In this document: in pieces, positions 57,149-64,000 of the stretch
Layout: each line of letters starts with the position of its first letter
How positions within the stretch are numbered: the first letter of the stretch is position 1
NCBI RefSeq assembly: GCF_900103345.1
Contig: NZ_LT629702.1
Span: 2,666,001-2,730,000, forward strand
Source of the DNA: Pseudomonas azotoformans
Lineage (GTDB): Bacteria; Pseudomonadota; Gammaproteobacteria; Pseudomonadales; Pseudomonadaceae
Reading direction: 5' to 3'
Length of the DNA stretch: 64,000 bases
The notes under the pieces: generated by a model
The model's input: the letters and a program-made list of their open reading frames with translations, nothing else
Told to the model about the DNA's origin: nothing
Databases searched by the model: none
Translations under genes and position numbers: made by a program

Positions 57149-57224
57149 TGGCTCCACGACCTGGACTCGAACCAGGGACCCAATGATTAACAGTCATTTG
57201 CTCTACCAACTGAGCTATCGCGGA
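57149..57224 (-). tRNA. tRNA-Asn (GTT)
   Basis: A 76-nt gene with CCA encoded. Acceptor strands TCCGCGA / TCGTGGA pair through all seven positions (one G-T), D arm GCTC..GAGC, anticodon stem AATGA/TCATT around CTGTTAA with anticodon GTT (57189-57191), T arm CCTGG TTCGAGT CCAGG. It is the only complete copy in the window. Its 3' half is repeated at 24744 and 29423. Confidence 0.97.
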
Positions 57225-57284
57225 ATGCGCCGTATGTTACTGATTGAAAAGGAGAAGTCAAGCTTTCTCTGGCATTCGGCGTGA

Positions 57285-58181
57285 TTAAACCGGATGACCG
57301 GTTGAAATGGTGTGCTCCCTGGCCAGTTCCAGCCAGGCCAGGGCGGCGGGGGGCAGGTGGGCGCTGGCGCGCCAGGCCAGGGCGATGTGCCAGTCGGTGT
57401 AGGGCTCGTCCAAGGGGATCAGGGCAATGCCGGGGTGCTGGTGTTTGTGCGCCAGCATGCGTGGTACGAAGGCTACGCCCAGGCCGGCGGCGACCAGGTC
57501 GATGATGAAGTCGATCTGCCCGCTGCGGGCGGTCACCTTGGGGTTGACGCCTTTACGCTCGCAGGCAGCGAGAATCTTGGCATTGAGGGCGAAGCCGGCT
57601 TCAAACAGGATGAACGGCGAATCGGCCAGGTCGGTGAAGTCGATACGTTCAAGGCGGGCCAGCGGGTGGCTGATGGGCAGCACGGCCATCAACGGTTCGT
57701 TGCGCACGGGCTGGTAGTCAAAGTCTTCGTCCACCGGCAGCAGCAGCGCTGCCAGGTCGACCTCCCCCGCTTCCAGGCACTCGCGCAGTTTTTTGCTGCC
57801 GTATTCGGTGAGTTCGATGTCGATGTCCGGGTAGCGGCTGCGGTAGGTGGCGAACATGGTCGCGAACAGCACGCCGCAACCCACCGGCGGCAGGCCGATG
57901 CGCAGTACGCCGCGCTTGAGGCCACACAGGTCGTTGATCTCGGCCACCAGGTCATTGCGCTCGGCGAGCAGCACCAGGGCGCGACGGTAGGCGATTTCGC
58001 CGGCGGCGGTGAGTTCGTTGCGATGCCCGAGGCGATTGAGCAGCGGCGTGCCCAGTTCGTCTTCCAGAGTCTTGACCGCCTTGCTCACGCTGGATTGGGT
58101 CAGGGACACCACCTCGGCAGCCTGGGAAAAACCACCCTGGCGCACCACTTCGACAAAGGCACGCAATGTTCTCAGGTTCAT
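57285..58181 (-). CDS. LysR-family regulator divergent from lldD
   Basis: A 298-residue LTTR: 'MNLRTLRAFVEVVRQGGFSQAAEVVSLTQSSVSKAVKTLEDELGTPLLNR' and the effector domain ('VLRIGLPPVGCGVLFATMFA', 'FILFEAGFALNAKILAACER'). It resembles the CynR-type branch. The gene is divergent from lldD with a 100-bp gap, so it is likely to regulate it. The usual lldP-lldR (GntR) arrangement is missing, which makes this a different control circuit for L-lactate oxidation or a paralogue with its own signal. Confidence 0.9.
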   Translation of the reverse strand: MNLRTLRAFVEVVRQGGFSQAAEVVSLTQSSVSKAVKTLEDELGTPLLNRLGHRNELTAAGEIAYRRALVLLAERNDLVAEINDLCGLKRGVLRIGLPPVGCGVLFATMFATYRSRYPDIDIELTEYGSKKLRECLEAGEVDLAALLLPVDEDFDYQPVRNEPLMAVLPISHPLARLERIDFTDLADSPFILFEAGFALNAKILAACERKGVNPKVTARSGQIDFIIDLVAAGLGVAFVPRMLAHKHQHPGIALIPLDEPYTDWHIALAWRASAHLPPAALAWLELAREHTISTGHPV

Positions 58182-58281
58182 CAGTATTCCTTTGGCGACT
58201 TGCTGCCAGCGATAAAAGTTGTTTTTATCATGCCAGAGAATTGCCTATCCTGACGCCACCTTGCCCGTGGAGCCTCCAACA

Positions 58282-59412
58282 ATGATCATCTCGTCCGCCT
58301 CCGACTACCGCGCAGCCGCCAAGCGCAAGCTCCCGCGTTTCCTGTTCGACTACATCGACGGCGGCGCCTACGCCGAACACACGATGCGCGCGAACAGCTC
58401 GGACCTGGCCGAGATCAGCCTGCGCCAGCGCATCCTGCGCAATGTCGACAACCTGAGCCTGAAGACCAGCGTGTTCGGCCAGGAACTCGACATGCCGGTG
58501 ATCCTCAGCCCGGTCGGCCTGACCGGCATGTACGCGCGGCGCGGTGAAGTGCAGGCGGCCAAGGCGGCAACGAACAAGGGCATTCGGTTCTGCCTGTCGA
58601 CGGTGTCGGTGTGCCCGATTGAAGAAGTGGCGTCGCAAAGCGCGCAGGCGATCTGGTTCCAGTTGTATGTGCTCAAGGACCGCGGCTTCATGCGCAACGC
58701 GCTGGAGCGCGCGCAGGCAGCCGGTGTGACGACGCTGGTGTTTACCGTGGACATGCCCACGCCCGGCGCACGGTATCGCGATGCCCATTCGGGCATGTCC
58801 GGCCCGTTCGCCGCACAGCGACGCATGCTGCAAGCCGTCACCAAGCCGCAATGGGCCTTCGACGTGGGCCTGATGGGCCGTCCCCATGACCTGGGCAATA
58901 TCTCCAGGTACCTGGGCAAACCCACCCACCTGGAAGACTACATCGGCTGGCTGGCAAACAATTTCGATGCATCCATCAGTTGGAAAGACCTGGAGTGGAT
59001 CCGCGAATTCTGGAAAGGCCCGATGATCATCAAAGGCATCCTCGACCCCCAGGACGCCAAGGATGCAGTGAGTTTCGGTGCCGACGGCATCGTGGTCTCC
59101 AACCACGGCGGCCGCCAACTGGACGGCGTGCTGTCCACCGCCAAGGCCTTGCCGCCGATTGCCGATGCGGTGGGCGATGACCTTACCGTCTTGGTCGACT
59201 CCGGCATCCGTTCCGGGCTGGACGTGGTGCGCATGCTCGCCCTGGGCGCCAAGGCCTGCCTGCTGGGCCGCGCCACGGCCTACGCGCTGGCCGCCGATGG
59301 CCAGCACGGCGTGGAAAACCTGCTGGACATCTTCGCCAAGGAAATGCGCGTAGCCATGACCCTCACCGGCGTCACCTCCATCGCGCAGATCGACCGCACC
59401 ACCCTGGTCTAA
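58282..59412 (+). CDS. lldD: L-lactate dehydrogenase, FMN-dependent (quinone-linked)
   Basis: The ATG at 58282 gives 376 residues, almost colinear with E. coli LldD: '[20 protein letters not shown]' '[20 protein letters not shown]', '[13 protein letters not shown]', '[22 protein letters not shown]', '[19 protein letters not shown]', and the active-site '[11 protein letters not shown]' (catalytic His) and '[19 protein letters not shown]' (FMN phosphate). It oxidises L-lactate to pyruvate at the inner membrane, passing electrons to quinone. No lactate permease is adjacent. Its end overlaps the convergent CoA-transferase gene by 4 bp. Confidence 0.93.
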   Translation: MIISSASDYRAAAKRKLPRFLFDYIDGGAYAEHTMRANSSDLAEISLRQRILRNVDNLSLKTSVFGQELDMPVILSPVGLTGMYARRGEVQAAKAATNKGIRFCLSTVSVCPIEEVASQSAQAIWFQLYVLKDRGFMRNALERAQAAGVTTLVFTVDMPTPGARYRDAHSGMSGPFAAQRRMLQAVTKPQWAFDVGLMGRPHDLGNISRYLGKPTHLEDYIGWLANNFDASISWKDLEWIREFWKGPMIIKGILDPQDAKDAVSFGADGIVVSNHGGRQLDGVLSTAKALPPIADAVGDDLTVLVDSGIRSGLDVVRMLALGAKACLLGRATAYALAADGQHGVENLLDIFAKEMRVAMTLTGVTSIAQIDRTTLV

Positions 59413-60641
59413 CCCTGCTGTTCGACAATCCCACGGGCCTTGAGTTGGGCCAGTTGCTCCGGCGACAGGCCCAATCGCCGGCCGAGAATGTCGTCGGTAT
59501 GCTGCCCCAGCCTCGGCGCCGGCCGCTCGTACTCCACGGGCGTACCGGACATTTTGATCGGGCTGCCGACCATGGCGAAATCCGGGTTCTGCGGATGGGG
59601 GATCTTCACCATCAGGTTGCGCGCGAGCACCTGGGGCTCTTCCAGGGATTGCGCGATGGAGTTGATCGCCCCCACCGGCACCTTCGAGGCATGGATACAC
59701 GCCACCCACTCATCGGCACTGCGCCCCAGAAAGTGCGCCGAGAGCAGCGCGACGATTTCTTCGCGATGGGCCACGCGGTCGGCGTTGCGGCGAAAGCGCG
59801 GGTCGTCCGGCAGATGCGCCAGGCCGATGCTCTGGCACAGCGCGACAAACTGGCTGTCGTTGCCACAGGCGATGATGAAGTCGCGGTCGGCGGCACGGAA
59901 CACCTGGTAAGGCACGATATTGGCGTGGGCATTGCCATAGCGCTGCGGCACCTTGCCCGAGGCCAGGTAGTTCATGCTTTGGTTGGCCAAGGTCGCGACC
60001 TGCACATCCAGCAACGCCATATCAATGTATTGGCCCACGCCGGTGCGCTCACGGCTGAGCAGCGCAGCCTGGATCGCCACGGTGGAATACAGGCCGGTCA
60101 TCAGGTCGGAGAACGCCACGCCGACTTTTTGCGGGCCGCCGCCGGGCAGGTCATCGCGCTCGCCGGTGATGCTCATCAGGCCGCCGATGCCCTGGATGAT
60201 GAAGTCGTAGCCCGGCTCCTCGGCACGCGGGCCGGTCTGGCCGAAACCGGTGATGGAGCAATACACCAGGCGCGGGTTGAGCTCGGCCAGGGTCGCGTAG
60301 TCCAGACCGTAGCGGGCCAGGGAGCCCGCTTTATAGTTCTCGATCAACACGTCGGAACTGGCCGCCAGCGCCCGTACCAACTCCTGCCCTTCGGGAGTGG
60401 CCATGTCGATGGCCACGGACAGTTTGCCGCGGTTGGTCGACTGATAATACGAAGCCTCGCCCGACGACTCACCGGTGTCGGTCTTCATCCACGGCGGGCC
60501 CCAGCCACGGGTGTCGTCGCCGCTTTTCGGGCGTTCGATCTTGATCACTTCCGCGCCAAGGTCAGCCAACACTTGCCCACACCAGGGGCCGGCCAACACA
60601 CGGCTCAGATCCAGCACCCGCAAACCTGTCAATGCACCCAT
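59409..60641 (-). CDS. CaiB/BaiF CoA-transferase (family III), beta-oxidation operon
   Basis: A 410-residue enzyme: '[50 protein letters not shown]' and '[20 protein letters not shown]' (catalytic Asp). The [10 protein letters not shown] stretch is typical of glutaryl/dicarboxylate CoA-transferases (GcdG, SUGCT-like). It is the last gene of an operon with enoyl-CoA hydratase and 3-hydroxyacyl-CoA dehydrogenase, 26 bp after the latter. It probably activates a dicarboxylate or aromatic acid, which the other two enzymes then degrade by beta-oxidation. Distinct from the second CoA-transferase at 48503 (the two share only family motifs). Confidence 0.9.
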   Translation of the reverse strand: MGALTGLRVLDLSRVLAGPWCGQVLADLGAEVIKIERPKSGDDTRGWGPPWMKTDTGESSGEASYYQSTNRGKLSVAIDMATPEGQELVRALAASSDVLIENYKAGSLARYGLDYATLAELNPRLVYCSITGFGQTGPRAEEPGYDFIIQGIGGLMSITGERDDLPGGGPQKVGVAFSDLMTGLYSTVAIQAALLSRERTGVGQYIDMALLDVQVATLANQSMNYLASGKVPQRYGNAHANIVPYQVFRAADRDFIIACGNDSQFVALCQSIGLAHLPDDPRFRRNADRVAHREEIVALLSAHFLGRSADEWVACIHASKVPVGAINSIAQSLEEPQVLARNLMVKIPHPQNPDFAMVGSPIKMSGTPVEYERPAPRLGQHTDDILGRRLGLSPEQLAQLKARGIVEQQG

Positions 60642-60667
60642 TGTTCTTATCCTGTGAGGTTGGGAAA

Positions 60668-62197
60668 TCAGCCGAGGCTCGGCTCTTCATGGCGCAGGGA
60701 AACCCCCAGCAGCGCCCGCCGCCGCAGCCACGGACTGGGGCGGTAACGCGGGTCATGGGTGAGTTCGCTCATGCGTTGCAAAATTGTGAGCAGGCGCCGC
60801 GGCCCGAGGGCATCGCCCCAGGCCAGCGGGCCGTTGGGGTAGCCCAAGCCGAGCTGCACGGCCTGGTCGATATCCTCGACACTGGCGATGCGCTGCTGGG
60901 CAATGTCGCAGGCGAGGTTGACCACCATCGCCAAGGTGCGTTGGGCCACAAAGCCGACGCTGTCGCCGATCACCGTAACGCCCACGCCATCCGCTGCGAG
61001 CAAGGCGTGGGCGGCATCGCGCATCGCCGGGGCCGTCAGCGGGTTTTGCATCAGCGTGCGGTGGCGTGCAAGGTCCGTCAGCACATCGATGCACAGCGTG
61101 CGCGCCGGGTCGGTATCGAAGCGCACGCAGGCGCTGGTGGCATCCCGGCCGTAAGGCGCCAATAGGCACAACGCCTGCGGCGACGGTTGCGCAGCGTGTT
61201 CCAGATGGGCGCCCAGGTCGATCACCAGGGCACTCAGGCGCTCGTAGTCTTGGCTGTTTTCCGTGGCAATCCACACCGGTGGCAGCGGTTGCACCGTGGG
61301 CACCGGTTGGGGCTGCGGGCCGTTGATGAGTTGGCCGTTTTCATACTGATAGAAGCCGTGGCCGGTCTTGCGTCCCAGGCGACCGCCCACCAGCATCTGC
61401 CGGGTCAGGGGCGATGGCTTGTAGCGGGGTTCCTGGTAGAACTGGTTGTAGATCGACTCCATCACCGGGTGCGAGACGTCCAGGCCGGTGAGGTCCAGCA
61501 GCTCCAGCGGCCCCATGCGAAACCCGGCGCCGTCGCGCAGGATGCGGTCGATATCGCCGCGCTCGGCGATGCCTTCCTCCAGCATCTTCAGGGCTTCGGT
61601 GCCGTAGGCCCGGCCCGCGTGGTTGACGATGAAACCAGGGGTGTCCTTGGCGCGCACGCCGCGATGGCCGGTGCGCGCCACCAGCGCCAGCAAGGCTTCA
61701 CCGACCTTGGGCGCGGTGGCCAGGCCATCGATCACCTCCACCACGCGCATCAACGGCACCGGGTTGAAGAAATGCAAACCGGCCACGCGCTCGGGGTGCC
61801 GGCAACCGGTGGCGATGGCGGTGACGGAGAGTGACGAGGTGTTGGTCGCCAGGATGCAGCTCGGGCTGACAATGCCTTCAAGCTGTTGCAACAGGCCGCG
61901 CTTGGCGTCGAGATTTTCCACGATGGCTTCCACCACCAGGTCGCAATCGCGCAGGTCGTCGATGCGCTCGACCACCTGCAAGTTGGCCAACGCCGCGTCC
62001 ATCGTCGCCTGGCTGATCTTGCCCTTGCCCACCAGTTTGGCAAACGTGGTACCGAGGTTGTCACGGGCCGCTTGCGCAGCGCCGTCGCGAGCATCGAACA
62101 GGCGCACCACCACACCGGCCTGGGCGGCGATTTGCGCAATGCCCGCCCCCATCACACCGGTGCCCACCAGGCCCAGCGTATTGATAATGTCGGTCAT
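60668..62197 (-). CDS. 3-hydroxyacyl-CoA dehydrogenase (PaaH-like, with duplicated C-domain)
   Basis: A 509-residue enzyme with NAD-binding 'LGLVGTGVMGAGIAQIAAQA', 'NTSSLSVTAIA', 'AGLHFFNPVPLMRVVEVI' (catalytic His and Glu) and 'PGFIVNHAGRAYGTEAL', followed by a second helical C-domain ('DSVGFVAQRTLAMVVNLACD', 'LGYPNGPLAWGDAL'). This double C-domain layout is that of PaaH/PaaC-type enzymes of phenylacetate and dicarboxylate beta-oxidation. Two base pairs separate it from the hydratase gene. It oxidises a 3-hydroxyacyl-CoA to the 3-keto form. Confidence 0.92.
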   Translation of the reverse strand: MTDIINTLGLVGTGVMGAGIAQIAAQAGVVVRLFDARDGAAQAARDNLGTTFAKLVGKGKISQATMDAALANLQVVERIDDLRDCDLVVEAIVENLDAKRGLLQQLEGIVSPSCILATNTSSLSVTAIATGCRHPERVAGLHFFNPVPLMRVVEVIDGLATAPKVGEALLALVARTGHRGVRAKDTPGFIVNHAGRAYGTEALKMLEEGIAERGDIDRILRDGAGFRMGPLELLDLTGLDVSHPVMESIYNQFYQEPRYKPSPLTRQMLVGGRLGRKTGHGFYQYENGQLINGPQPQPVPTVQPLPPVWIATENSQDYERLSALVIDLGAHLEHAAQPSPQALCLLAPYGRDATSACVRFDTDPARTLCIDVLTDLARHRTLMQNPLTAPAMRDAAHALLAADGVGVTVIGDSVGFVAQRTLAMVVNLACDIAQQRIASVEDIDQAVQLGLGYPNGPLAWGDALGPRRLLTILQRMSELTHDPRYRPSPWLRRRALLGVSLRHEEPSLG

Positions 62198-62199
62198 GT

Positions 62200-62985
62200 T
62201 TATTCCCCCCGGTATTGCGGCGTGCGCTTTTCGAAGAACGCCGCAGCGCCCTCCTTCTGGTCCTTGGAGTCGAACAACAATTGGAACGCCTTGCGCTCCA
62301 GCACCAGGGCGCTTTCCAGCGGCAGGTCGGCACCGGCCAGCATCACCTCCTTGATCTGCTCCACCGCCAACGGCGGCAGCGCAGCGATCTGCGCGGCCAG
62401 TTCCAGGGCGCGGGGCAGTGTCTGATCGTCGCTGACCATCTCGCTGAGCATGCCCATGGCCAGGGCTTCCTTCGCACTGACCATGCAGCCGGTAAGCGCA
62501 ATGCGCATCGCCTGGAATTTACCCACCGCCCGCACCAGCCGCTGGGTGCCGCCCGCGCCCGGCATCAAGCCCAGCTTGACCTCCGGCTGGGCAAACCGCG
62601 CCGACTCGCCCGCCACGATCAGGTCGCAATGCATCGCCAGCTCGCAGCCACCGCCCAGGGCAAAACCATTGACGGCCGCGATCACCGGCTTGGGGCAGCG
62701 GCTGATGGCTTCCCACAGGTATTCGGTGTGGCGGCGGTACATATCGATCGCGCCGGCAGCGGCGAACTCCTTGATATCCGCGCCAGCGACGAAGAACTGT
62801 TCGCCCCCGGTCAGCACAATGGCGCGCACATCCTGGCGGCGAGCCAGTGCACGGAAATGCTCGGCGAGCGCTTCACGTACCTGGGCATTCAGGGCGTTCT
62901 TGACGTCGGGACGATGGATACACACCACGGCCACGCCATTGTCCTGGATGTCGAGGGTCACCACGGGTGGGTTAGCGTTGGTCAC
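62200..62985 (-). CDS. Enoyl-CoA hydratase/isomerase
   Basis: The GTG at 62985 with AGGAG five bases upstream gives 261 residues, the normal length; the longer frame to 63063 adds 26 unrelated residues. Crotonase features: 'RPDVKNALNAQVREALAEHF', oxyanion hole 'GGEQFFVAGADIKEFA' and 'NGFALGGGCELAMHCDLIVA', and catalytic Glu in 'FAQPEVKLGLMPGAGGTQRL'. It hydrates an enoyl-CoA. First gene of the operon with the dehydrogenase and CoA-transferase; the divergent IclR gene starts 261 bp away. Confidence 0.92.
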   Translation of the reverse strand: MTNANPPVVTLDIQDNGVAVVCIHRPDVKNALNAQVREALAEHFRALARRQDVRAIVLTGGEQFFVAGADIKEFAAAGAIDMYRRHTEYLWEAISRCPKPVIAAVNGFALGGGCELAMHCDLIVAGESARFAQPEVKLGLMPGAGGTQRLVRAVGKFQAMRIALTGCMVSAKEALAMGMLSEMVSDDQTLPRALELAAQIAALPPLAVEQIKEVMLAGADLPLESALVLERKAFQLLFDSKDQKEGAAAFFEKRTPQYRGE

Positions 62986-63028
62986 ATTCACTCCTGCTGC
63001 ACTGTTCTTGTTAGTTGGACTGCATATG

Positions 63029-63203
63029 TTTCGCTGTGCGAAATAACATTCCGTATTTGTCAATAATCATAAGTATCGACCCCGCAGGTGTAAACGTAAA
63101 AACCCGAACTCATTCTAAAACAGTGACTAACTCGCTGTTTTACTGGGGTTTATCGCATTAAATAATCACAACTCAAAAAGTTGCTTAGTTTCGCTGTGCG
63201 GAA
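63029..63203. promoter_or_regulatory. Two IclR-type operators (TTTCGC-TGT-GCG[A/G]AA)
   Basis: TTTCGC-TGT-GCGAAA (63029-63043) is a perfect palindrome around a 3-base centre; TTTCGC-TGT-GCGGAA (63189-63203) repeats it with one change. One lies near the hydratase start, the other before the iclR gene, so the IclR protein can control both its own gene and the operon. This matches the TTTCGC..GCGGAA style of IclR sites (PcaR/PobR type). Confidence 0.75.
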
Positions 63204-63246
63204 TACTATTTTGTTTTGTTGATTTTATAAAAAAATGAGGCTTAAC

Positions 63247-64000
63247 ATGCGCCGTCGAAACCCGGACTCGGACAACAACGAAGTCCCAGCAGGCAACAAC
63301 GCCTTCGAGCATTTGTTGATTGACCCGATGCACAACGATGAGGAGGAAGACAAGGATCGCCAGTTCGTCACCGCCCTGGCCCGTGGCCTGGAACTGCTGC
63401 GCTGTTTCACGCCAAGCGAGAGCGTGCTGGGCAACCAGGAACTGGCGCGCAAGACCGGGTTGCCGAAACCGACGATCACCCGCATGACCCACACCCTGAC
63501 CCGCTTGGGTTACCTCAGGCACCTGCCGCAGTCGGGCCGGTACCAGTTGGAGGTGGGCGTGATGGCCTTCGGTTACGCCATGTTGTCGAACCTGTCGATC
63601 CGCGCCGTGGCCCACCCGTTGATGGAGACCATGGCCAAGTACGCCCAGGCGGCCGTCGCGATGGCCACCCGGGACCGCCTCGACGCGGTGTACCTGGACG
63701 TGGTCCAGGGTGAAGCCAACATGACCATGCGCCGCCAGGTCGGCACACGGTTGCCGTTGCACTTGAGTTCAGCAGGCCGCGCCTGCCTGGCAGCGATGCC
63801 GGAAAACGAGCGGGAGTTCATTCTCGACCACATCCGCCAGCGTCATCTGGAGGACTGGCCGAACATCCGCAAGGGGCTGGAACGCGCCTTCCGGGACTAC
63901 ACCGATTTCGGCTACTGCATGTCGATCGGTGAGTGGCACCGCGATGTCAATGCCATCGCCGTACCGCTGCGACACGCACAACACGGCTTGCTGGCGTTCA
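63247..64000 (+). CDS. IclR-family regulator (3' end outside window)
   Basis: Open from the ATG at 63247 (TGAGG seven bases upstream) to the last base; 251 codons visible. A charged N-terminal extension ('MRRRNPDSDNNEVPAGNNAF') precedes the wHTH 'FVTALARGLELLRCFTPSES' / 'NQELARKTGLPKPTITRMTHTLTRLGYL' and the effector domain ('LDAVYLDVVQGEANMTMRRQ', 'SSAGRACLAAMPENEREFIL'). The HTH and effector start resemble the PcaR/PobR branch. Divergent from the hydratase/dehydrogenase/CoA-transferase operon and, through the TTTCGC palindromes, its likely regulator. Confidence 0.92.
   Translation, partial: MRRRNPDSDNNEVPAGNNAFEHLLIDPMHNDEEEDKDRQFVTALARGLELLRCFTPSESVLGNQELARKTGLPKPTITRMTHTLTRLGYLRHLPQSGRYQLEVGVMAFGYAMLSNLSIRAVAHPLMETMAKYAQAAVAMATRDRLDAVYLDVVQGEANMTMRRQVGTRLPLHLSSAGRACLAAMPENEREFILDHIRQRHLEDWPNIRKGLERAFRDYTDFGYCMSIGEWHRDVNAIAVPLRHAQHGLLAF

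Noticed and set aside
58228..59709. A 493-codon open frame opposite lldD.
   Set aside because: It lies over a protein with near-complete match to LldD; high-GC third positions keep the reverse frame open. No domain seen.
57285..64000. The 57-64 kb operons as part of the inserted elements.
   Set aside because: They lie on the 5' side of the intact tRNA-Asn; element insertion at the 3' half would place cargo only on the other side.

Overview
The window looks like chromosomal DNA of a Pseudomonas, most likely of the P. fluorescens group. This rests on the high-GC core genes, the REP-type palindrome, the OprD porin, the many LysR/IclR/AraC regulators beside small catabolic operons, and a large cdiBAI locus. 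No rRNA gene, CRISPR array, replication origin or intact integrase or transposase gene was seen.

Layout. (1) 1-8.4 kb: end of a MocR-type aminotransferase-like gene, a panB paralogue, two very small conserved proteins (DUF2986, DUF1289), a YeeE/YedE sulfur transporter, a striking REP-derived palindrome, a secreted nuclease, a divergent MFS/TetR pair and two LysR genes. (2) 8.4-12.7 kb: a LysR-controlled RraA-like aldolase / aminotransferase / DAACS symporter operon, then a DUF3800 gene with a structured leader. (3) 12.7-24.7 kb: IbpA-type heat-shock protein with a sigma-32 promoter and a probable RNA thermometer; a DAACS symporter translationally coupled to a double-domain Asp/Glu racemase, with a divergent LysR; an OprD porin / YfcC carrier / CocE hydrolase set; an ArsR / quinone oxidoreductase / monooxygenase set with two identical-spacing operators.

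(4) 24.7-57.2 kb: the accessory part. Three copies of the 3' half of a tRNA-Asn gene (two remnants and the intact gene at 57149-57224) divide it into a 4.7 kb and a 27.7 kb segment. The way the flanks of the copies match each other fits two elements inserted in tandem at tRNA-Asn. The small segment holds a lipoprotein, a broken REP-associated transposase and two unrecognised membrane/coiled-coil proteins. The large one holds cdiB-cdiA-cdiI (a 4560-residue CdiA with an EndoU-like toxin tip), a broken HEAT-like gene behind cdiI, an IclR-controlled CoA-transferase / HMG-CoA-lyase / transporter / lactonase cluster, an M48 peptidase operon and an AraC regulator.

(5) 57.2-64 kb: LysR next to lldD (L-lactate dehydrogenase), then a CoA-transferase / 3-hydroxyacyl-CoA dehydrogenase / enoyl-CoA hydratase operon divergent from an IclR regulator that runs off the window.

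Much of the window is carbon scavenging: each transporter sits with one to three enzymes and a dedicated regulator, and several of the operator palindromes can be read directly. The CDI locus provides contact-dependent competition.
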